NCBI RefSeq assembly: GCF_014189855.1
Contig: NZ_BJFN01000004.1
Location: 496,001-560,000 of the forward strand
Direction: 5' to 3'
From: Buttiauxella sp. A111
GTDB taxonomy: Bacteria; Pseudomonadota; Gammaproteobacteria; Enterobacterales; Enterobacteriaceae
DNA: 64,000 nt
This document shows positions 28,093-37,779 of the stretch, piece by piece. The position numbers were made by a program, and so were the translations under genes. The notes below the pieces were generated by a model that was not told the origin of the DNA, did no database searches, and was given only the letters and a program-made list of their open reading frames with translations. The stretch's first letter is position 1. Each line of letters begins with the position of its first letter.

Positions 28093-29397
28093 TTAGTGCA
28101 GTTTTAAACGTGGACGAATCACACGGTTAATGCTGCCCACCAGCATCATCAGGCCGGTTTTAAAGTAACCGTGGAGTGCAACCTGGTGCATACGGTACAG
28201 CGAGATATAAACAAAACGCGCCATACGCCCTTCGACCATCATTGATCCGCGCATCAGGTTACCCATCAGGCTACCAACGGTGGAGAATTTAGACAGCGAG
28301 ACCAGCGAACCGTGATCTTTATAGATATAGGCTTTAAGCGGCTTATCTTTCATCTGCGCGAGAATATTGTCCAGCACCAGCGATGCCATCTGGTGCGCAG
28401 CTTGCGCACGTGGTGGCACAAAACCACCTTCAGGACGCGCACATGAAGCGCAATCACCAATTGCGTAGATATCAGGATCGCGCGTGGTTTGCAGCGTTGG
28501 CTCAGTCACCAGTTGATTGATACGGTTAGTTTCAAGTCCACCAATATCTTTCATGAAATCTGGCGCTTTAATCCCTGCCGCCCAAACCATCAGGTCTGCA
28601 GCAATGTATTCTCCGTCTTTGGTATTCAGACCACCCGCATCAGCAGAAGTCACCATAGTCTGGGTAAGAACACGCACGCCCAATTTAGTTAACTCGCTGT
28701 GTGCCGCAGCAGAAATACGCGGTGGCAATGCAGGTAAAATACGTTCGCCCGCCTCAACCAACGTGACGTTTAACGCTTCGTTAGTCAGACCTTTATAGCC
28801 ATAGCTGTGTAGCTGTTTCACTGCGTTGTGCAACTCAGCAGACAGCTCAACACCCGTCGCCCCGCCGCCTACGATCGCGATGTTAACTTTGCCGCTGGCC
28901 CCCAGGTTTGCAGAATACTTAAGGAACAGATTCAGCATTTCGGAATGGAATCGACGCGCCTGATGCGGGTTATCCAGGAAGATACAATTGTCTTTAACGC
29001 CTGGGGTATTGAAGTCGTTGGAGGTACTGCCCAGCGCCATCACCAGCGTGTCATAAGGAATTTTACGTTCAGGGACCAGCAGCTCGCCTTTATCATCACG
29101 CAATTCTGCAAGTGTCAGGGTTTTGCTTTCACGGTTAATATCGACCACTGAACCGAGCTGGAACTGGAAGTGATGATTACGTGCGTGCGCCAGGTAGCTC
29201 AGTGCATCCACACCTTCATCCAGCGAGCCGGTTGCCACTTCGTGCAACAGCGGTTTCCATAAATGGCTATGGTTACGATCGATAAGCGTAACTTTTGCTT
29301 TTTTACCACGGCCCAGTTTTTTACCTAACTGAGTAGCCAGTTCAAGTCCGCCAGCACCACCACCGACAATGACAATTTTTCTTAATGGTGTAGTCAA
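28093..29397 (-). CDS. ndh: Type II NADH:quinone oxidoreductase
   Basis: Ndh passes electrons from NADH to ubiquinone at the inner membrane without pumping protons. The 434 residues equal E. coli Ndh. There are two dinucleotide-binding folds: FAD site [10 protein letters not shown] near residue 9 and NADH site [14 protein letters not shown] near 175. The C-terminal amphipathic region anchors the protein to the membrane. The start codon is TTG at 29397, as in E. coli, with AAGGGGG upstream. An FNR box lies about 136 bases upstream, consistent with anaerobic repression. Confidence 0.97.
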   Translation of the reverse strand: MTTPLRKIVIVGGGAGGLELATQLGKKLGRGKKAKVTLIDRNHSHLWKPLLHEVATGSLDEGVDALSYLAHARNHHFQFQLGSVVDINRESKTLTLAELRDDKGELLVPERKIPYDTLVMALGSTSNDFNTPGVKDNCIFLDNPHQARRFHSEMLNLFLKYSANLGASGKVNIAIVGGGATGVELSAELHNAVKQLHSYGYKGLTNEALNVTLVEAGERILPALPPRISAAAHSELTKLGVRVLTQTMVTSADAGGLNTKDGEYIAADLMVWAAGIKAPDFMKDIGGLETNRINQLVTEPTLQTTRDPDIYAIGDCASCARPEGGFVPPRAQAAHQMASLVLDNILAQMKDKPLKAYIYKDHGSLVSLSKFSTVGSLMGNLMRGSMMVEGRMARFVYISLYRMHQVALHGYFKTGLMMLVGSINRVIRPRLKLH

Positions 29398-29532
29398 AGT
29401 GACCCCCTTAAAATATTAACCAATTGTTAATTAAAGGTTATGTAAATAGCATTTAATTAACAACAAGTTAGCTAAACAAACTCACTAATATGACCAAAGA
29501 ATAACATGGATGGTGTATTGGTCATACCAAAA

Positions 29533-29546
29533 TTGATGTGCATCAA
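29533..29546 (-). promoter_or_regulatory. FNR box upstream of ndh
   Basis: TTGATGTGCATCAA is a perfect match to the FNR consensus TTGATNNNNATCAA. E. coli ndh is repressed by FNR from upstream sites, so this box is probably its counterpart. Confidence 0.8.
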
Positions 29547-29564
29547 ATTTTTATGCCGAAAAGA

Positions 29565-29598
29565 TAAACAAAAAGGGCCAGCACATGGCTGACCCTTT
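29565..29598 (-). terminator. Terminator after ycfP
   Basis: On the minus strand AAAGGGTCAGCC pairs with GGCTGGCCCTTT-type bases with one mismatch, and TTTGTTTA follows. It ends the hinT-ycfL-lpoB-thiK-nagZ-ycfP transcript ahead of the ndh promoter. Confidence 0.8.
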
Positions 29599-29623
29599 GG
29601 TTTTTGGTACTTAATACACCGGT

Positions 29624-30166
29624 TTAACCCAGCGTTTTGAACGCTTTTATCCGCTGCAAGTGCGGTGAGATATTTTTGAATTTATGGGTCTGTTCCTGAT
29701 CCCACACAATCTCATAGTAATGATGCAGCAATGCGGCGGCACGCACATTATCCAGCGACTCATCATTTCGGGACAAAATCGCCAAGCAACGATCGCGATT
29801 TTTCTCGCGGAAATTTTGCACACACTTGGTCGCAATATCGGTGTATTCCTCAGGACGATCGATTTTCCCTTCCATGTTCTCTTGTGGGAACAAATTCGGG
29901 TTAAAGATGACCTGGCGAATATCACACAAGAAACCGATACGCTCAGCCCAGAAGCCTCCAAGCCCAACACCGCAAATCAGTGGTCGTTCATCGGCACTCA
30001 GTTGCAGCATCTTGTCGACTTCTTTGAGTAGATGCTGCATATCGTGTTTCGGATGCAGCGTGCTGTAACTGATAAGCCGTACGTCCGGATCGATAAACTG
30101 GAGTTGCAGCACCTTTTCATGGTTACCAGGACTATTAGAGTCGAAACCGTGTAAATAGATAATCAT
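29624..30166 (-). CDS. ycfP: Alpha/beta-hydrolase-fold protein YcfP (UPF0227)
   Basis: A 180-residue cytoplasmic protein matching E. coli YcfP. It starts [18 protein letters not shown], an oxyanion-hole-like HGF segment, and has a GVGLGG nucleophile-elbow-like turn near residue 66 in which the usual serine is replaced by leucine. Whether it is a working esterase is therefore doubtful. It follows nagZ by 42 bases and is probably the last gene of that operon. Its biological role is unknown. Confidence 0.93.
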   Translation of the reverse strand: MIIYLHGFDSNSPGNHEKVLQLQFIDPDVRLISYSTLHPKHDMQHLLKEVDKMLQLSADERPLICGVGLGGFWAERIGFLCDIRQVIFNPNLFPQENMEGKIDRPEEYTDIATKCVQNFREKNRDRCLAILSRNDESLDNVRAAALLHHYYEIVWDQEQTHKFKNISPHLQRIKAFKTLG

Positions 30167-30208
30167 TGCATCCTCACCACACGAATTCAGGCCGTTTGGC
30201 CTGATGAG

Positions 30209-31234
30209 TTAAAGACCCGCCTTGAGGGCTTGCCACTGTTCATGCAGCGCCTCAAGTTGCTGGTTTGCTGCTTTCCAACGCGCTGTCGACATCAGCTCCT
30301 GGCGGGTAAATGAACCTTTATGATACAAACCTGTAACACGCTCTGCTTTGACCGGAGACAGGTTATCTAACACGCTGACCGCGCCATTACGATTATTGCA
30401 GACCAGGATCATATCGCAACCTGCATCCAGCGACGCCTGCCCGCGTTCAGCGTAGCTCCCCATAATCGCCGCACCTTCCATCGATAAATCGTCAGAGAAG
30501 ATAACGCCATTAAAGCCGAGTTCCCCACGCAAAACCGTTTTCAGCCAGTGCGGAGAACCACTGGCTGGAAGCGGATCTACATCGGTATAGATAACATGCG
30601 CCGGCATAATTGCATCGAGTTTATTCTCAGTAATTAAACGGCGGAAAATCTGCATGTCGTGTTCACGAATAAGCGCCTGCGCACGGGGATCGCGAGGCGT
30701 TTCTTTATGTGAATCCGCAGTTACCGCGCCATGCCCCGGGAAGTGTTTACCCGTCGTTTTCATGCCAGCCGCGTGCATTCCATCAATAAAACAGGAGGCC
30801 ATCGCCAGCGCTTTATGCGGATCTTCATGGTAGGAACGCTCACCGATGGCGGCACTGATATGGCCAACATCCAGCACGGGTGCAAAGCTGATGTCGATAT
30901 CCATGGCAATCATTTCACTTGCCATCAACCAACCCGCTTCCCTGGCCAGTTCGCCGCCCAGCTCCAGACCGTGTATCGCGGCAAAAGATTGTGCTGCCGG
31001 TAAACGGGTAAACCCTTCACGAAAACGTTGAACGCGCCCACCTTCCTGGTCAACGGCAACCACCAGACGATGGCGAGAAGCCTCACGGATTTGGCGCACC
31101 AGTTCACGTAACTGCTCAGGATCGTGATAGTTGCGGGTAAACAGAATCAGCCCACCGACCAGTGGGTGCTTGAGAATTTCACGTTCTTCGGCATCCAGCT
31201 CAAAGCCTGCCACATCCAACATTACCGGGCCCAC
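30209..31234 (-). CDS. nagZ: Beta-N-acetylhexosaminidase NagZ
   Basis: NagZ is a cytoplasmic glycoside hydrolase family 3 enzyme that cuts GlcNAc from anhydro-muropeptides during wall recycling; its products also influence AmpC induction. The 341 residues equal E. coli. The signature KHFPGHG is followed by the catalytic Asp174/His176 pair, and the nucleophile is Asp248 in FSDDLSMEG. The start is GTG at 31234, giving MGPVMLDV. thiK ends 15 bases upstream. Confidence 0.97.
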   Translation of the reverse strand: MGPVMLDVAGFELDAEEREILKHPLVGGLILFTRNYHDPEQLRELVRQIREASRHRLVVAVDQEGGRVQRFREGFTRLPAAQSFAAIHGLELGGELAREAGWLMASEMIAMDIDISFAPVLDVGHISAAIGERSYHEDPHKALAMASCFIDGMHAAGMKTTGKHFPGHGAVTADSHKETPRDPRAQALIREHDMQIFRRLITENKLDAIMPAHVIYTDVDPLPASGSPHWLKTVLRGELGFNGVIFSDDLSMEGAAIMGSYAERGQASLDAGCDMILVCNNRNGAVSVLDNLSPVKAERVTGLYHKGSFTRQELMSTARWKAANQQLEALHEQWQALKAGL

Positions 31235-31249
31235 ATCTACCTCTCTTAA

Positions 31250-32080
31250 TTAATCATTCCTTTGCAGACGGCACCACGCTTCGTCAGCAAGGGTTAAAAA
31301 TGTTCTGTCTTGAGTTTGTTGCCAACGACATTCATACCATGATGCCATCAGCAGGATAACCCACGGCCGCCAGCGCCTGACCTGTCGGCTTAATTCATCT
31401 ACCTGAATATGGCTCATTTGCGCGTAAGTGCGAATCAAAGACTCGCTATCAATATTATTGCCCGTAACGATGGCCGCAAGCTCCAGCGCCACGTCCCCAT
31501 CGCCGGCATACTCCCAGTCGATGAGTTGGATACTTTGTTCCTGATACACCAGATTACCGGCATGAATGTCCATGTGCAGCGCAGCAAGACGCAGCGGTTT
31601 AGGCTCGCCCTGTTTTTTCATCTTTTTAAGCAACCGCAGCCAGGCCAAACTCCTTCGCTCCCGGGCAGCCATTTGCCAATAGCGCTCAAGTAACGGCAAC
31701 AGATTGATTCGCCAGCCGAAACAGGGTTGATGGTGCAAATCATACAACAAGGAAGTGAGTGAATGCAGTGAGGGCAGCTCCGATTTTACTTCGCCGTTCA
31801 ACCATTCGACGATTAACCACCCTTCAGCCAGGCAAACAGGGCGTGACCCGATTCCCCGAGAAATCCGAGTTAGCGCGCGATATTGCCGTGCAAGCGAAAC
31901 ACCCGGCATCGACGTTTCAAGCTGTTGTCGCGCAACATACTCCCGCGTTCCAATTGAAAAATAGACACTCCCACCGCTCAATCCCTCCAGCGGTGAAAAG
32001 CAACCGGCGGCCTGAGCCGCCGGAAGATACTTTTCAATGACACGTTGCAGTGACGAATTAATGGGTTTGTTGTACTGCAC
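31250..32080 (-). CDS. thiK: Thiamine kinase ThiK
   Basis: ThiK (YcfN) phosphorylates thiamine to thiamine phosphate for salvage. The 276-residue product has the aminoglycoside-phosphotransferase/choline-kinase fold. The catalytic Brenner motif is HMDIHAGNL near residue 170 and the metal-binding motif is LIDWEYAG. It is well diverged from E. coli (N-terminal third especially) but collinear. It overlaps the lpoB end by 23 bases and precedes nagZ by 15, so it is translated within an operon. Confidence 0.93.
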   Translation of the reverse strand: MQYNKPINSSLQRVIEKYLPAAQAAGCFSPLEGLSGGSVYFSIGTREYVARQQLETSMPGVSLARQYRALTRISRGIGSRPVCLAEGWLIVEWLNGEVKSELPSLHSLTSLLYDLHHQPCFGWRINLLPLLERYWQMAARERRSLAWLRLLKKMKKQGEPKPLRLAALHMDIHAGNLVYQEQSIQLIDWEYAGDGDVALELAAIVTGNNIDSESLIRTYAQMSHIQVDELSRQVRRWRPWVILLMASWYECRWQQTQDRTFLTLADEAWCRLQRND

Positions 32081-32699
32081 CGCTTCCTGACCAAATAATT
32101 TCGCCCGTCTGAACCAGCATCAACTGCATTTTCAGCGTCGGTGCATTCACGTTGCCACTGGCATTGCTGTACAGCACATATTGCGCGCCAACATTACGGG
32201 CAATGCCAATCGCTTTACTACGAGAGCCGAGACTATCTTGTGGAGATAATCCCAATTGCTGTTTTGCCAGTGAAAGCTGTTGGGCTGAAACAAGGGTGAA
32301 TTTGCTGTTGTTCGCCAACGCACCGCGCAACGCTTCTGTCGCTTGACTGGTTTGCAGCGAGCCATTGGTGTGATTGTTCACGCTATCGACCAGCAGAACG
32401 CCACCTGCAGTCACGCCATCGGCCTGTAACATTTTGCCGACCATCGGCTGCATCGCACTGCCCCAATCGTAACTACGCACTTTTGGTGTGGCAGGAATTG
32501 TTGGTTGTGGCTGTTCAATTGGGCCAGGTTGAGTCGGCACTGTCGGCACCGTTGGAACAGTCGGTGGCGGCTCAACTGGCTGTTGCGGAACAGGTTTCAC
32601 TTCTTCCACAGGAGCCGGAGCTTCACCACGATTAATACACCCGGACAAAATCATCGCCGCAGCGATAATTACCAGGTAACGATGGATTCCCTTAATCAA
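32058..32699 (-). CDS. lpoB: Penicillin-binding protein activator LpoB
   Basis: LpoB is an outer-membrane lipoprotein that reaches through the wall to activate PBP1B. The 213-residue product has a lipobox ILSGC with Cys21. A proline-rich flexible linker (about 30-70) contains tandem TVP triplets. The globular domain follows (about 75-213) and includes VGKMLQADGVTAGGVLLVDSV-type family sequence. It overlaps ycfL by eight bases and thiK by 23. Confidence 0.96.
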   Translation of the reverse strand: MIKGIHRYLVIIAAAMILSGCINRGEAPAPVEEVKPVPQQPVEPPPTVPTVPTVPTQPGPIEQPQPTIPATPKVRSYDWGSAMQPMVGKMLQADGVTAGGVLLVDSVNNHTNGSLQTSQATEALRGALANNSKFTLVSAQQLSLAKQQLGLSPQDSLGSRSKAIGIARNVGAQYVLYSNASGNVNAPTLKMQLMLVQTGEIIWSGSGAVQQTH

Positions 32700-33087
32700 A
32701 ATTCACCCCTTGTAAAGAGAGATAAAGACGAACTTTACGTGCGTCTGGATAACTGGCTATTGATGACACCGAAACACTAGATTTTGCAGGTATCGTAATC
32801 GTGCGAGGTTGCTCGAGAGGATGAATCTCCAGCCCTTTTACGTCATACCAATAAAAACGATAGCTGATGATGACCGGTTTAGACTGTTCATTATACAGTT
32901 GGCTGCGCGAAACAGTGGCACCGTTATCAGTTGAAATATCTGGTTTTTCGGCACTGATCCCCGCTGCAAGCACCGACGCTTCCATCACCAACGTTTGCCC
33001 ATCGCTTACGGGAATGGCTGGTTTTGAACTGCATCCCACCATAAAAATGATGGCCAGTAGCATTAACAGCGAGCGAGTTTTCATCAA
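32692..33087 (-). CDS. ycfL: DUF1425 lipoprotein YcfL
   Basis: A small predicted lipoprotein of 131 residues, orthologous to E. coli YcfL by position and sequence. A hydrophobic leader is followed by a lipobox-like FMVGC with Cys19. The mature domain (DUF1425) includes YRFYWYDVKGLEIHPLE. The function is unknown. It begins one base after hinT ends and overlaps lpoB by eight, which points to one transcript of cell-envelope genes. Confidence 0.92.
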   Translation of the reverse strand: MMKTRSLLMLLAIIFMVGCSSKPAIPVSDGQTLVMEASVLAAGISAEKPDISTDNGATVSRSQLYNEQSKPVIISYRFYWYDVKGLEIHPLEQPRTITIPAKSSVSVSSIASYPDARKVRLYLSLQGVNFD

Positions 33088-33088
33088 C

Positions 33089-33445
33089 TTATCCTTTATG
33101 CGCCAGCATCGGCCCTAGTACACGGCCACCCAGCAGGTGCATGTGGATATGGTAAACTTCCTGCCCACCGTGGCGATTGCAGTTCATAATCAGACGGTAG
33201 CCGTCTTCTGCAATCCCTTCTTCCTCAGCAATTTTTGCAGCTACAGTCACCATGCGACCTAACGCCAGTTCATGCTCGGCGGTAACGTGATTAACCGTCG
33301 GGATCAGGATATTAGGAATAATAAGGATATGGGTCGGAGCCTGTGGTGAAATGTCACGGAATGCAGTGACTAACTCATCTTGATAAACGATATCAGCCGG
33401 AATCTCGCGGCGAATGATTTTACTGAAAATTGTTTCTTCGGCCAT
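33089..33445 (-). CDS. hinT: Purine nucleoside phosphoramidase HinT (HIT family)
   Basis: HinT hydrolyses adenosine phosphoramidates in the cytoplasm. The 118-residue HIT protein carries the histidine triad in [10 protein letters not shown] near residue 100. The length is one residue off E. coli. It is the first gene of the hinT-ycfL-lpoB-thiK-nagZ-ycfP run. In E. coli fhuE lies between ptsG and hinT; here the gap is only 148 bases and holds the ptsG terminator. Confidence 0.97.
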   Translation of the reverse strand: MAEETIFSKIIRREIPADIVYQDELVTAFRDISPQAPTHILIIPNILIPTVNHVTAEHELALGRMVTVAAKIAEEEGIAEDGYRLIMNCNRHGGQEVYHIHMHLLGGRVLGPMLAHKG

Positions 33446-33545
33446 GACGTTACCTTTTTCATGAGTGGCGTGCTTTATGCGGCATAGCGTAAGAGTATGA
33501 GCGAGTTACACCTGCTCTTTCAACCTTAACCTGCGAATTATAGAC

Positions 33546-33574
33546 GTAAAAAAGGGAGGCCAATGGCCTCCCTT
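33546..33574 (-). terminator. Terminator after ptsG
   Basis: On the minus strand AAGGGAGGCC pairs with GGCCTCCCTT (33552-33561 and 33565-33574) across three bases and runs into TTTTTTACG. Confidence 0.9.
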
Positions 33575-33593
33575 AGTTCTCCCCAACGACTTC

Positions 33594-35027
33594 TTAGCTG
33601 TTACGGATCCATTCATCCATTTCAGTTTTCAGGTTATCGGATTTAGTACCGAAGATTGCCTGAACACCTGAACCAGCTACTACTACACCTGCCGCACCCA
33701 GTTTCTTCAGGCCAGCCTGGTCGACTTTAGAGATGTCGGCCACGCTAACACGCAGACGGGTAATACATGCGTCCAGGTTAGTGATGTTTTCTTTACCGCC
33801 GAAAGCTGCAACCAGTGCCGGTGCCATTTCGCTTGTTGAAGTAGTAGAAGCTTCAGCAGTTGCGTCTTCACGACCTGGGGTTTTCAGGTCCAGAGCTTTA
33901 ATCAGCACGCGGAACACGGTGTAGTAAATCGCCGCGTAGCACAGGCCAACAATTGGGAACAGCCACAGTTTGCTGCTGTTACCGCTCAGCACGATGAAGT
34001 CAATCAGACCGTGAGAGAAGGAAGTCCCGTCACGCATACCCAGAAGGATACAGATTGGGAATGCCAGACCTGCCAGAACCGCGTGGATAATGTACAGGAT
34101 TGGAGCAACGAACATGAACGAGAACTCGATTGGCTCGGTAATACCGGTCAGGAACGAGGTCAGTGCAGCGGAGATCATGATACCGCCGACTTTTGCACGG
34201 TTCTCAGGTTTAGCTGAGTGCCAGATTGCGATAGCCGCAGCAGGCAGACCGTACATTTTGAACAGGAAGCCACCAGACAGTTTGCCCGCAGTTGGGTCAC
34301 CTGCCATGTAACGTGGGATATCACCGTGGAATACCTGACCTGCTGCGTTGGTGTATTCACCAATCTGCATCTGGAATGGAACGTTCCAGATGTGGTGCAG
34401 ACCAAATGGTACCAGGCAACGTTCTACGAAACCGTAGATACCGAATGCCACAACCGGGTTCTGGTAAGCAGCCCACTGAGAGAAGGTCTGAATAGCCGTA
34501 CCGATTGGAGGCCAGATGAAGGACAGCACAACGCCCATGAAGATCGCAGCCAGACCAGAAATGATCGGTACGAAACGTTTACCGGCGAAGAAGCCCAGGT
34601 ACTCTGGCAGCTTGATGCGGTAGAAACGGTTAAACATGTAGGCTGCAATTGCACCAGAGATGATACCGCCCAGAACACCGGTATCCGCCAGGTGTTTTGC
34701 TGCGATCTCTTCAGCAGGTAAATGCAGAACCAATGGCGCAACGACCGCCATGGTCTTAACCATGATGCCGTATGCAACTACAGAGGCTAATGCAGAAACG
34801 CCATCGTTATTTGTGAAGCCTAATGCAACACCGATAGCAAAAATCAGCGGCATGTTGGCGAATACTGAACCGCCCGCTTCCGCCATAACATGAGAAACCA
34901 CTGCTGGCAGCCAGCTGAAGTTAGCAGAACCGACGCCCAGCAGGATACCTGCGATAGGCAGTACGGATACTGGCAGCATCAGCGATTTACCCACCTTTTG
35001 CAGGTTTGCAAATGCATTCTTAAACAT
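33594..35027 (-). CDS. ptsG: PTS glucose-specific EIICB component
   Basis: PtsG imports glucose through the inner membrane and phosphorylates it to glucose 6-phosphate, taking phosphate from EIIA-Glc. The 477 residues equal E. coli. The EIIC membrane domain (about 1-385) contains [13 protein letters not shown] linker rich in Thr, Ser and Ala follows, then the EIIB domain with the phosphocysteine in LDACITRLR (Cys421 by E. coli numbering). CRP, Mlc and SgrS sites upstream are conserved. fhuE, the E. coli neighbour, is missing. Confidence 0.98.
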   Translation of the reverse strand: MFKNAFANLQKVGKSLMLPVSVLPIAGILLGVGSANFSWLPAVVSHVMAEAGGSVFANMPLIFAIGVALGFTNNDGVSALASVVAYGIMVKTMAVVAPLVLHLPAEEIAAKHLADTGVLGGIISGAIAAYMFNRFYRIKLPEYLGFFAGKRFVPIISGLAAIFMGVVLSFIWPPIGTAIQTFSQWAAYQNPVVAFGIYGFVERCLVPFGLHHIWNVPFQMQIGEYTNAAGQVFHGDIPRYMAGDPTAGKLSGGFLFKMYGLPAAAIAIWHSAKPENRAKVGGIMISAALTSFLTGITEPIEFSFMFVAPILYIIHAVLAGLAFPICILLGMRDGTSFSHGLIDFIVLSGNSSKLWLFPIVGLCYAAIYYTVFRVLIKALDLKTPGREDATAEASTTSTSEMAPALVAAFGGKENITNLDACITRLRVSVADISKVDQAGLKKLGAAGVVVAGSGVQAIFGTKSDNLKTEMDEWIRNS

Positions 35028-35050
35028 AATTGAGAGTGCTCCTGAGTATT
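35025..35050 (-). promoter_or_regulatory. SgrS small-RNA pairing site and ribosome site of ptsG
   Basis: The leader ACTCAGGAGCACTCTCAATT ends at the ptsG ATG and is essentially the same as in E. coli, where SgrS pairs over this Shine-Dalgarno region during phosphosugar stress. Conservation implies that the host also makes SgrS. Confidence 0.75.
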
Positions 35051-35127
35051 TGTGCTTTTTTTACGCGTTATGCGCATCGGACTGGGGGGAGATCCGGTCC
35101 ATATACAGGCATCTGAAGTGCCTTTTG

Positions 35128-35152
35128 ATTTATTACGCAGAGTAAAATAAAT
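35128..35152 (-). promoter_or_regulatory. Mlc operator upstream of ptsG
   Basis: On the minus strand ATTTATTTTACTCTGCGTAA and the next bases match the E. coli ptsG Mlc site with one change (TGTG to TGCG). Mlc represses ptsG when glucose is absent. Confidence 0.75.
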
Positions 35153-35163
35153 CAGCGAAAGTT

Positions 35164-35183
35164 TGTTTGACGGCTATCACGTT
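35164..35183 (-). promoter_or_regulatory. CRP site upstream of ptsG
   Basis: AACGTGATAGCCGTCAAACA on the minus strand corresponds to the CRP-activation site of E. coli ptsG and lies about 30 bases upstream of the Mlc site (about 11 bases between them). Confidence 0.7.
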
Positions 35184-35242
35184 TCTCTAATAGCCCTGTG
35201 AAAAACTTTCATAAGTTTACAAAACGCGTTTCTAAACGTAAC

Positions 35243-35278
35243 AAAAAAGGCCTGCACCGCCCTTTTTGTGGCGGTGCA
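35243..35278 (-). terminator. Terminator after tatD-family gene
   Basis: On the minus strand TGCACCGCC pairs with GGCGGTGCA (35278-35270 and 35261-35253) and is followed by GGCCTTTTTTG. It ends the long fab-to-tatD gene run. Confidence 0.85.
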
Positions 35279-35328
35279 CTTTACTCGCTTCGTTTATTAA
35301 TTACGAGCTTTAAAATAACTTAGGTTTA

Positions 35329-36123
35329 TCAGGCGGATTGCAAGCGCGACGCAGGAATATGGAACAGAGTGGCGAAGTTTTTTGTCGTCACAACGGCCAA
35401 TTCCTCAAGAGAAACACCTTTCAGCACCGCCATATATTCCGCCACATCGCGCGTCATTGCCGGTTGGTTTTCCTTACCACGGTGTGGCACTGGCGCAAGG
35501 TAAGGTGAATCTGTCTCCACCAATATGCGGTCCAGTGGCACATAACGCGCCGCTTCCCTGAGTTGTTCAGCATTGCGGAAGGTCACAATGCCGGAGAAAG
35601 AGATGTAAAAACCCATATCGAGCAATTTTCCAGCAGTTTCTCTGTCTTCTGTAAAACAGTGTAGTACCCCACCGCAGTCTGTCACTTTCTCTTCATGCAG
35701 AATCGACAGCGTATCGGCGCGCGCATCTCGGGTATGAACAATTACCGGCTTATTAAGTTCACGACCAATCTGGATGTGATGACGGAACGACTCCTGCTGG
35801 CGAGGTTTGGTTTCAGGGGTATAGAAATAATCCAGACCCGTTTCCCCTAACGCCACAACGCCGGGATCGGCAGCCAGGCGGCGCAGTTCCTCGACATCAT
35901 ATTCTTCGTCCTGATTCAGTGGATGCACACCACACGAATAAGCGACATTCTGGCGCTCGCCAACCAGCTGGCGCATATTGCGATAACCGTCGAGCGTCGT
36001 GGCAACCGCAAGACAGAACTTCACATCGCGTGCTGCGGCTTTTTCCAGTACGTCATCAACGCTTTTATGCAGGGATTGATAATCGAGGCCATCAAGATGG
36101 CAATGTGAGTCAACCAGGAACAT
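35329..36123 (-). CDS. ycfH: TatD-family metal-dependent deoxyribonuclease YcfH
   Basis: A 264-residue cytoplasmic TatD-type hydrolase, orthologous to E. coli YcfH. TIM-barrel metal ligands are visible: HCHLDG at the N-terminus, the glutamate in GETGLDYFY, HTRDA, HCFTED and ETDSPYLAP. Family members degrade DNA or act in 3'-end quality control; the natural substrate of YcfH is not settled. The ATG at 36123 gives MFLVDSHCHL as in E. coli, and the frame extends 13 codons upstream without similarity. It follows holB by ten bases. Confidence 0.95.
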   Translation of the reverse strand: MFLVDSHCHLDGLDYQSLHKSVDDVLEKAAARDVKFCLAVATTLDGYRNMRQLVGERQNVAYSCGVHPLNQDEEYDVEELRRLAADPGVVALGETGLDYFYTPETKPRQQESFRHHIQIGRELNKPVIVHTRDARADTLSILHEEKVTDCGGVLHCFTEDRETAGKLLDMGFYISFSGIVTFRNAEQLREAARYVPLDRILVETDSPYLAPVPHRGKENQPAMTRDVAEYMAVLKGVSLEELAVVTTKNFATLFHIPASRLQSA

Positions 36124-36133
36124 ACAGATACTC

Positions 36134-37141
36134 TTAAAGATGGAAGGAAGGAAGGACTGCACCGGGTTGCATTAAACGCTCCCAGGTGAGTAATTGTTCA
36201 GTCAGGAGTAATTCACGATTCACGCCCACAACGCTTAGCAATGCTTCACGGCAGGCAAACCAATTGTGCAAAATGGCCTGGAGTATCGCCGGTGTTGCGC
36301 TATTGGCAAGATTTGCGACCAATGCTTGTTGATCATCATTAGTCAGCCAGGGCGTTGCGCCTTGCTGCCATTTTAGTGCATCCACCAACACAGAGCATAA
36401 CCAGTGGATGCGAACGGTAGCATCATCACTGTTGAGCGCGGGCAACAACCCCAGCATATTCCTGGTCGCGCAAGCTTCATTAAGTTTTTCGCACAACGTC
36501 TGGCGATGTTTCCACTGCTCAGGTTGAAGCAACGCCAGGGCGCCTGCAGGGGCACCAGAACTCAAACGCAGCGCAGCACGTATTTGCTCACGGTCCAGAG
36601 AGATTTCTCGAGCAAGCCAGGCCTGCGCAAAAGTTTCATCGGGTGGTGTCAGATACCAGTACAAACAACGGCTGCGTAACGTGGCGGGTAAACGCGCCGG
36701 TTCGCGACACCCGAGGAAGAACCAGGTATTCGCGGGTGGCTCCTCGAGGGTTTTCAGCAGCGCATTCGCCGCCGCTTCAGTGAGAAGCCCTGCATCTTCC
36801 AGCCAAACGACTTTTGCCCCACCCTGTTGGGCGTGACTGTACAGCTTTTCAGTTATCTCACGAATAGCATCGATGCCAAGACTGGATTTACCCTTTTCAG
36901 GTGCGACCACGTAGCTGTCAGGGTGTGTTCCAGCCTGCATCAACTGGCAACTGCGGCATTGACCACAGCTTTTGGTGCCTTGTGGTTGCTGGCACATCAA
37001 CCAGCGCGTGAGTGCGTAGATTAATGCGTCATCACCCATGCCGGATAATGAATGAAGCAGCAATGCATGGTGCCCGCGCCCAGCCTGATACTGGCTGAGA
37101 ATTTGTTCAAAGGGCGCGCGTAGCCATGGATACCATTTCAT
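36134..37141 (-). CDS. holB: DNA polymerase III delta prime subunit
   Basis: HolB is the delta-prime subunit of the clamp loader that places the beta clamp on DNA. The 335 residues are within one of E. coli. It has the AAA+ fold with a degenerate P-loop, the zinc module CGQCRSC near residue 60, the SRC motif (LRSRCLY) near residue 158 and a helical C-terminal collar domain. The ATG shares one base with the tmk stop (TAATG). Confidence 0.96.
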   Translation of the reverse strand: MKWYPWLRAPFEQILSQYQAGRGHHALLLHSLSGMGDDALIYALTRWLMCQQPQGTKSCGQCRSCQLMQAGTHPDSYVVAPEKGKSSLGIDAIREITEKLYSHAQQGGAKVVWLEDAGLLTEAAANALLKTLEEPPANTWFFLGCREPARLPATLRSRCLYWYLTPPDETFAQAWLAREISLDREQIRAALRLSSGAPAGALALLQPEQWKHRQTLCEKLNEACATRNMLGLLPALNSDDATVRIHWLCSVLVDALKWQQGATPWLTNDDQQALVANLANSATPAILQAILHNWFACREALLSVVGVNRELLLTEQLLTWERLMQPGAVLPSFHL

Positions 37142-37779
37142 TACACCAACCCCTTAGCCCACTCAAGCACAGCGTTCCTCACATCTCGCGAAACCTCATC
37201 CAGCGTTTGTGTCGCATTAATGGTATGAATGCGGCTGTCGCTTGCAGCAAGTTCCAGATAACGGGCACGAGTGCGATTAAAGAAGTCGATAGATTCCTGC
37301 TCAATTCGGTCGAGTTCACCACGGGCACGGGCACGGGTGAGGCCAACTTCCGGCGTGACATCAAGATAAATCGTCAGATCAGGATAAAAATCACCCAGCA
37401 CGGTATCACGCAGCGCCATGAGTAATTTTTGATCAATACAACGACCGCCCCCCTGATAAGCTTGAGTAGAAAGGTCATGCCTGTCGCCAATGACCCACGC
37501 GCCACGCGCCAGTGCCGGTTTGATAACCGTTTCAACGAGCTGCACACGCGCCGCGTAAAACATCAGCACTTCAGCTTTATCAGTCACGATTTCATCGCCG
37601 ATGCCTTTGTTGTTTAGCGTCAACTCACGCAATCTTTCCGCAAGTGGAGTACCGCCGGGTTCACGAGTGAAGACCAACTCGGTAATCCCCAGCTCTTTTA
37701 AGGTCGCAACCACCACGTTATGCGCGTTAGTTTTCCCTGCTCCTTCGAGCCCTTCGATGACGATAAATTTACTGACCAT
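37141..37779 (-). CDS. tmk: Thymidylate kinase
   Basis: Tmk converts dTMP to dTDP in the cytoplasm. The 212-residue product has the P-loop GLEGAGKT at 10-17, the DR(X) motif in IGDRHDLST, and a LID region YQGGGRCID. Two positions differ from E. coli: the residue after the P-loop threonine is Asn instead of Thr (GKTNA), and the LID has Cys in place of Gly (GGRC). Core catalytic residues remain. It overlaps mltG by 11 bases and holB by one. Confidence 0.96.
   Translation of the reverse strand: MVSKFIVIEGLEGAGKTNAHNVVVATLKELGITELVFTREPGGTPLAERLRELTLNNKGIGDEIVTDKAEVLMFYAARVQLVETVIKPALARGAWVIGDRHDLSTQAYQGGGRCIDQKLLMALRDTVLGDFYPDLTIYLDVTPEVGLTRARARGELDRIEQESIDFFNRTRARYLELAASDSRIHTINATQTLDEVSRDVRNAVLEWAKGLV

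Noticed and set aside
34218-34721. 167-codon open frame opposite ptsG
   Set aside because: Antisense to a highly conserved membrane domain, with an odd composition rich in Thr and Cys and no ribosome site.
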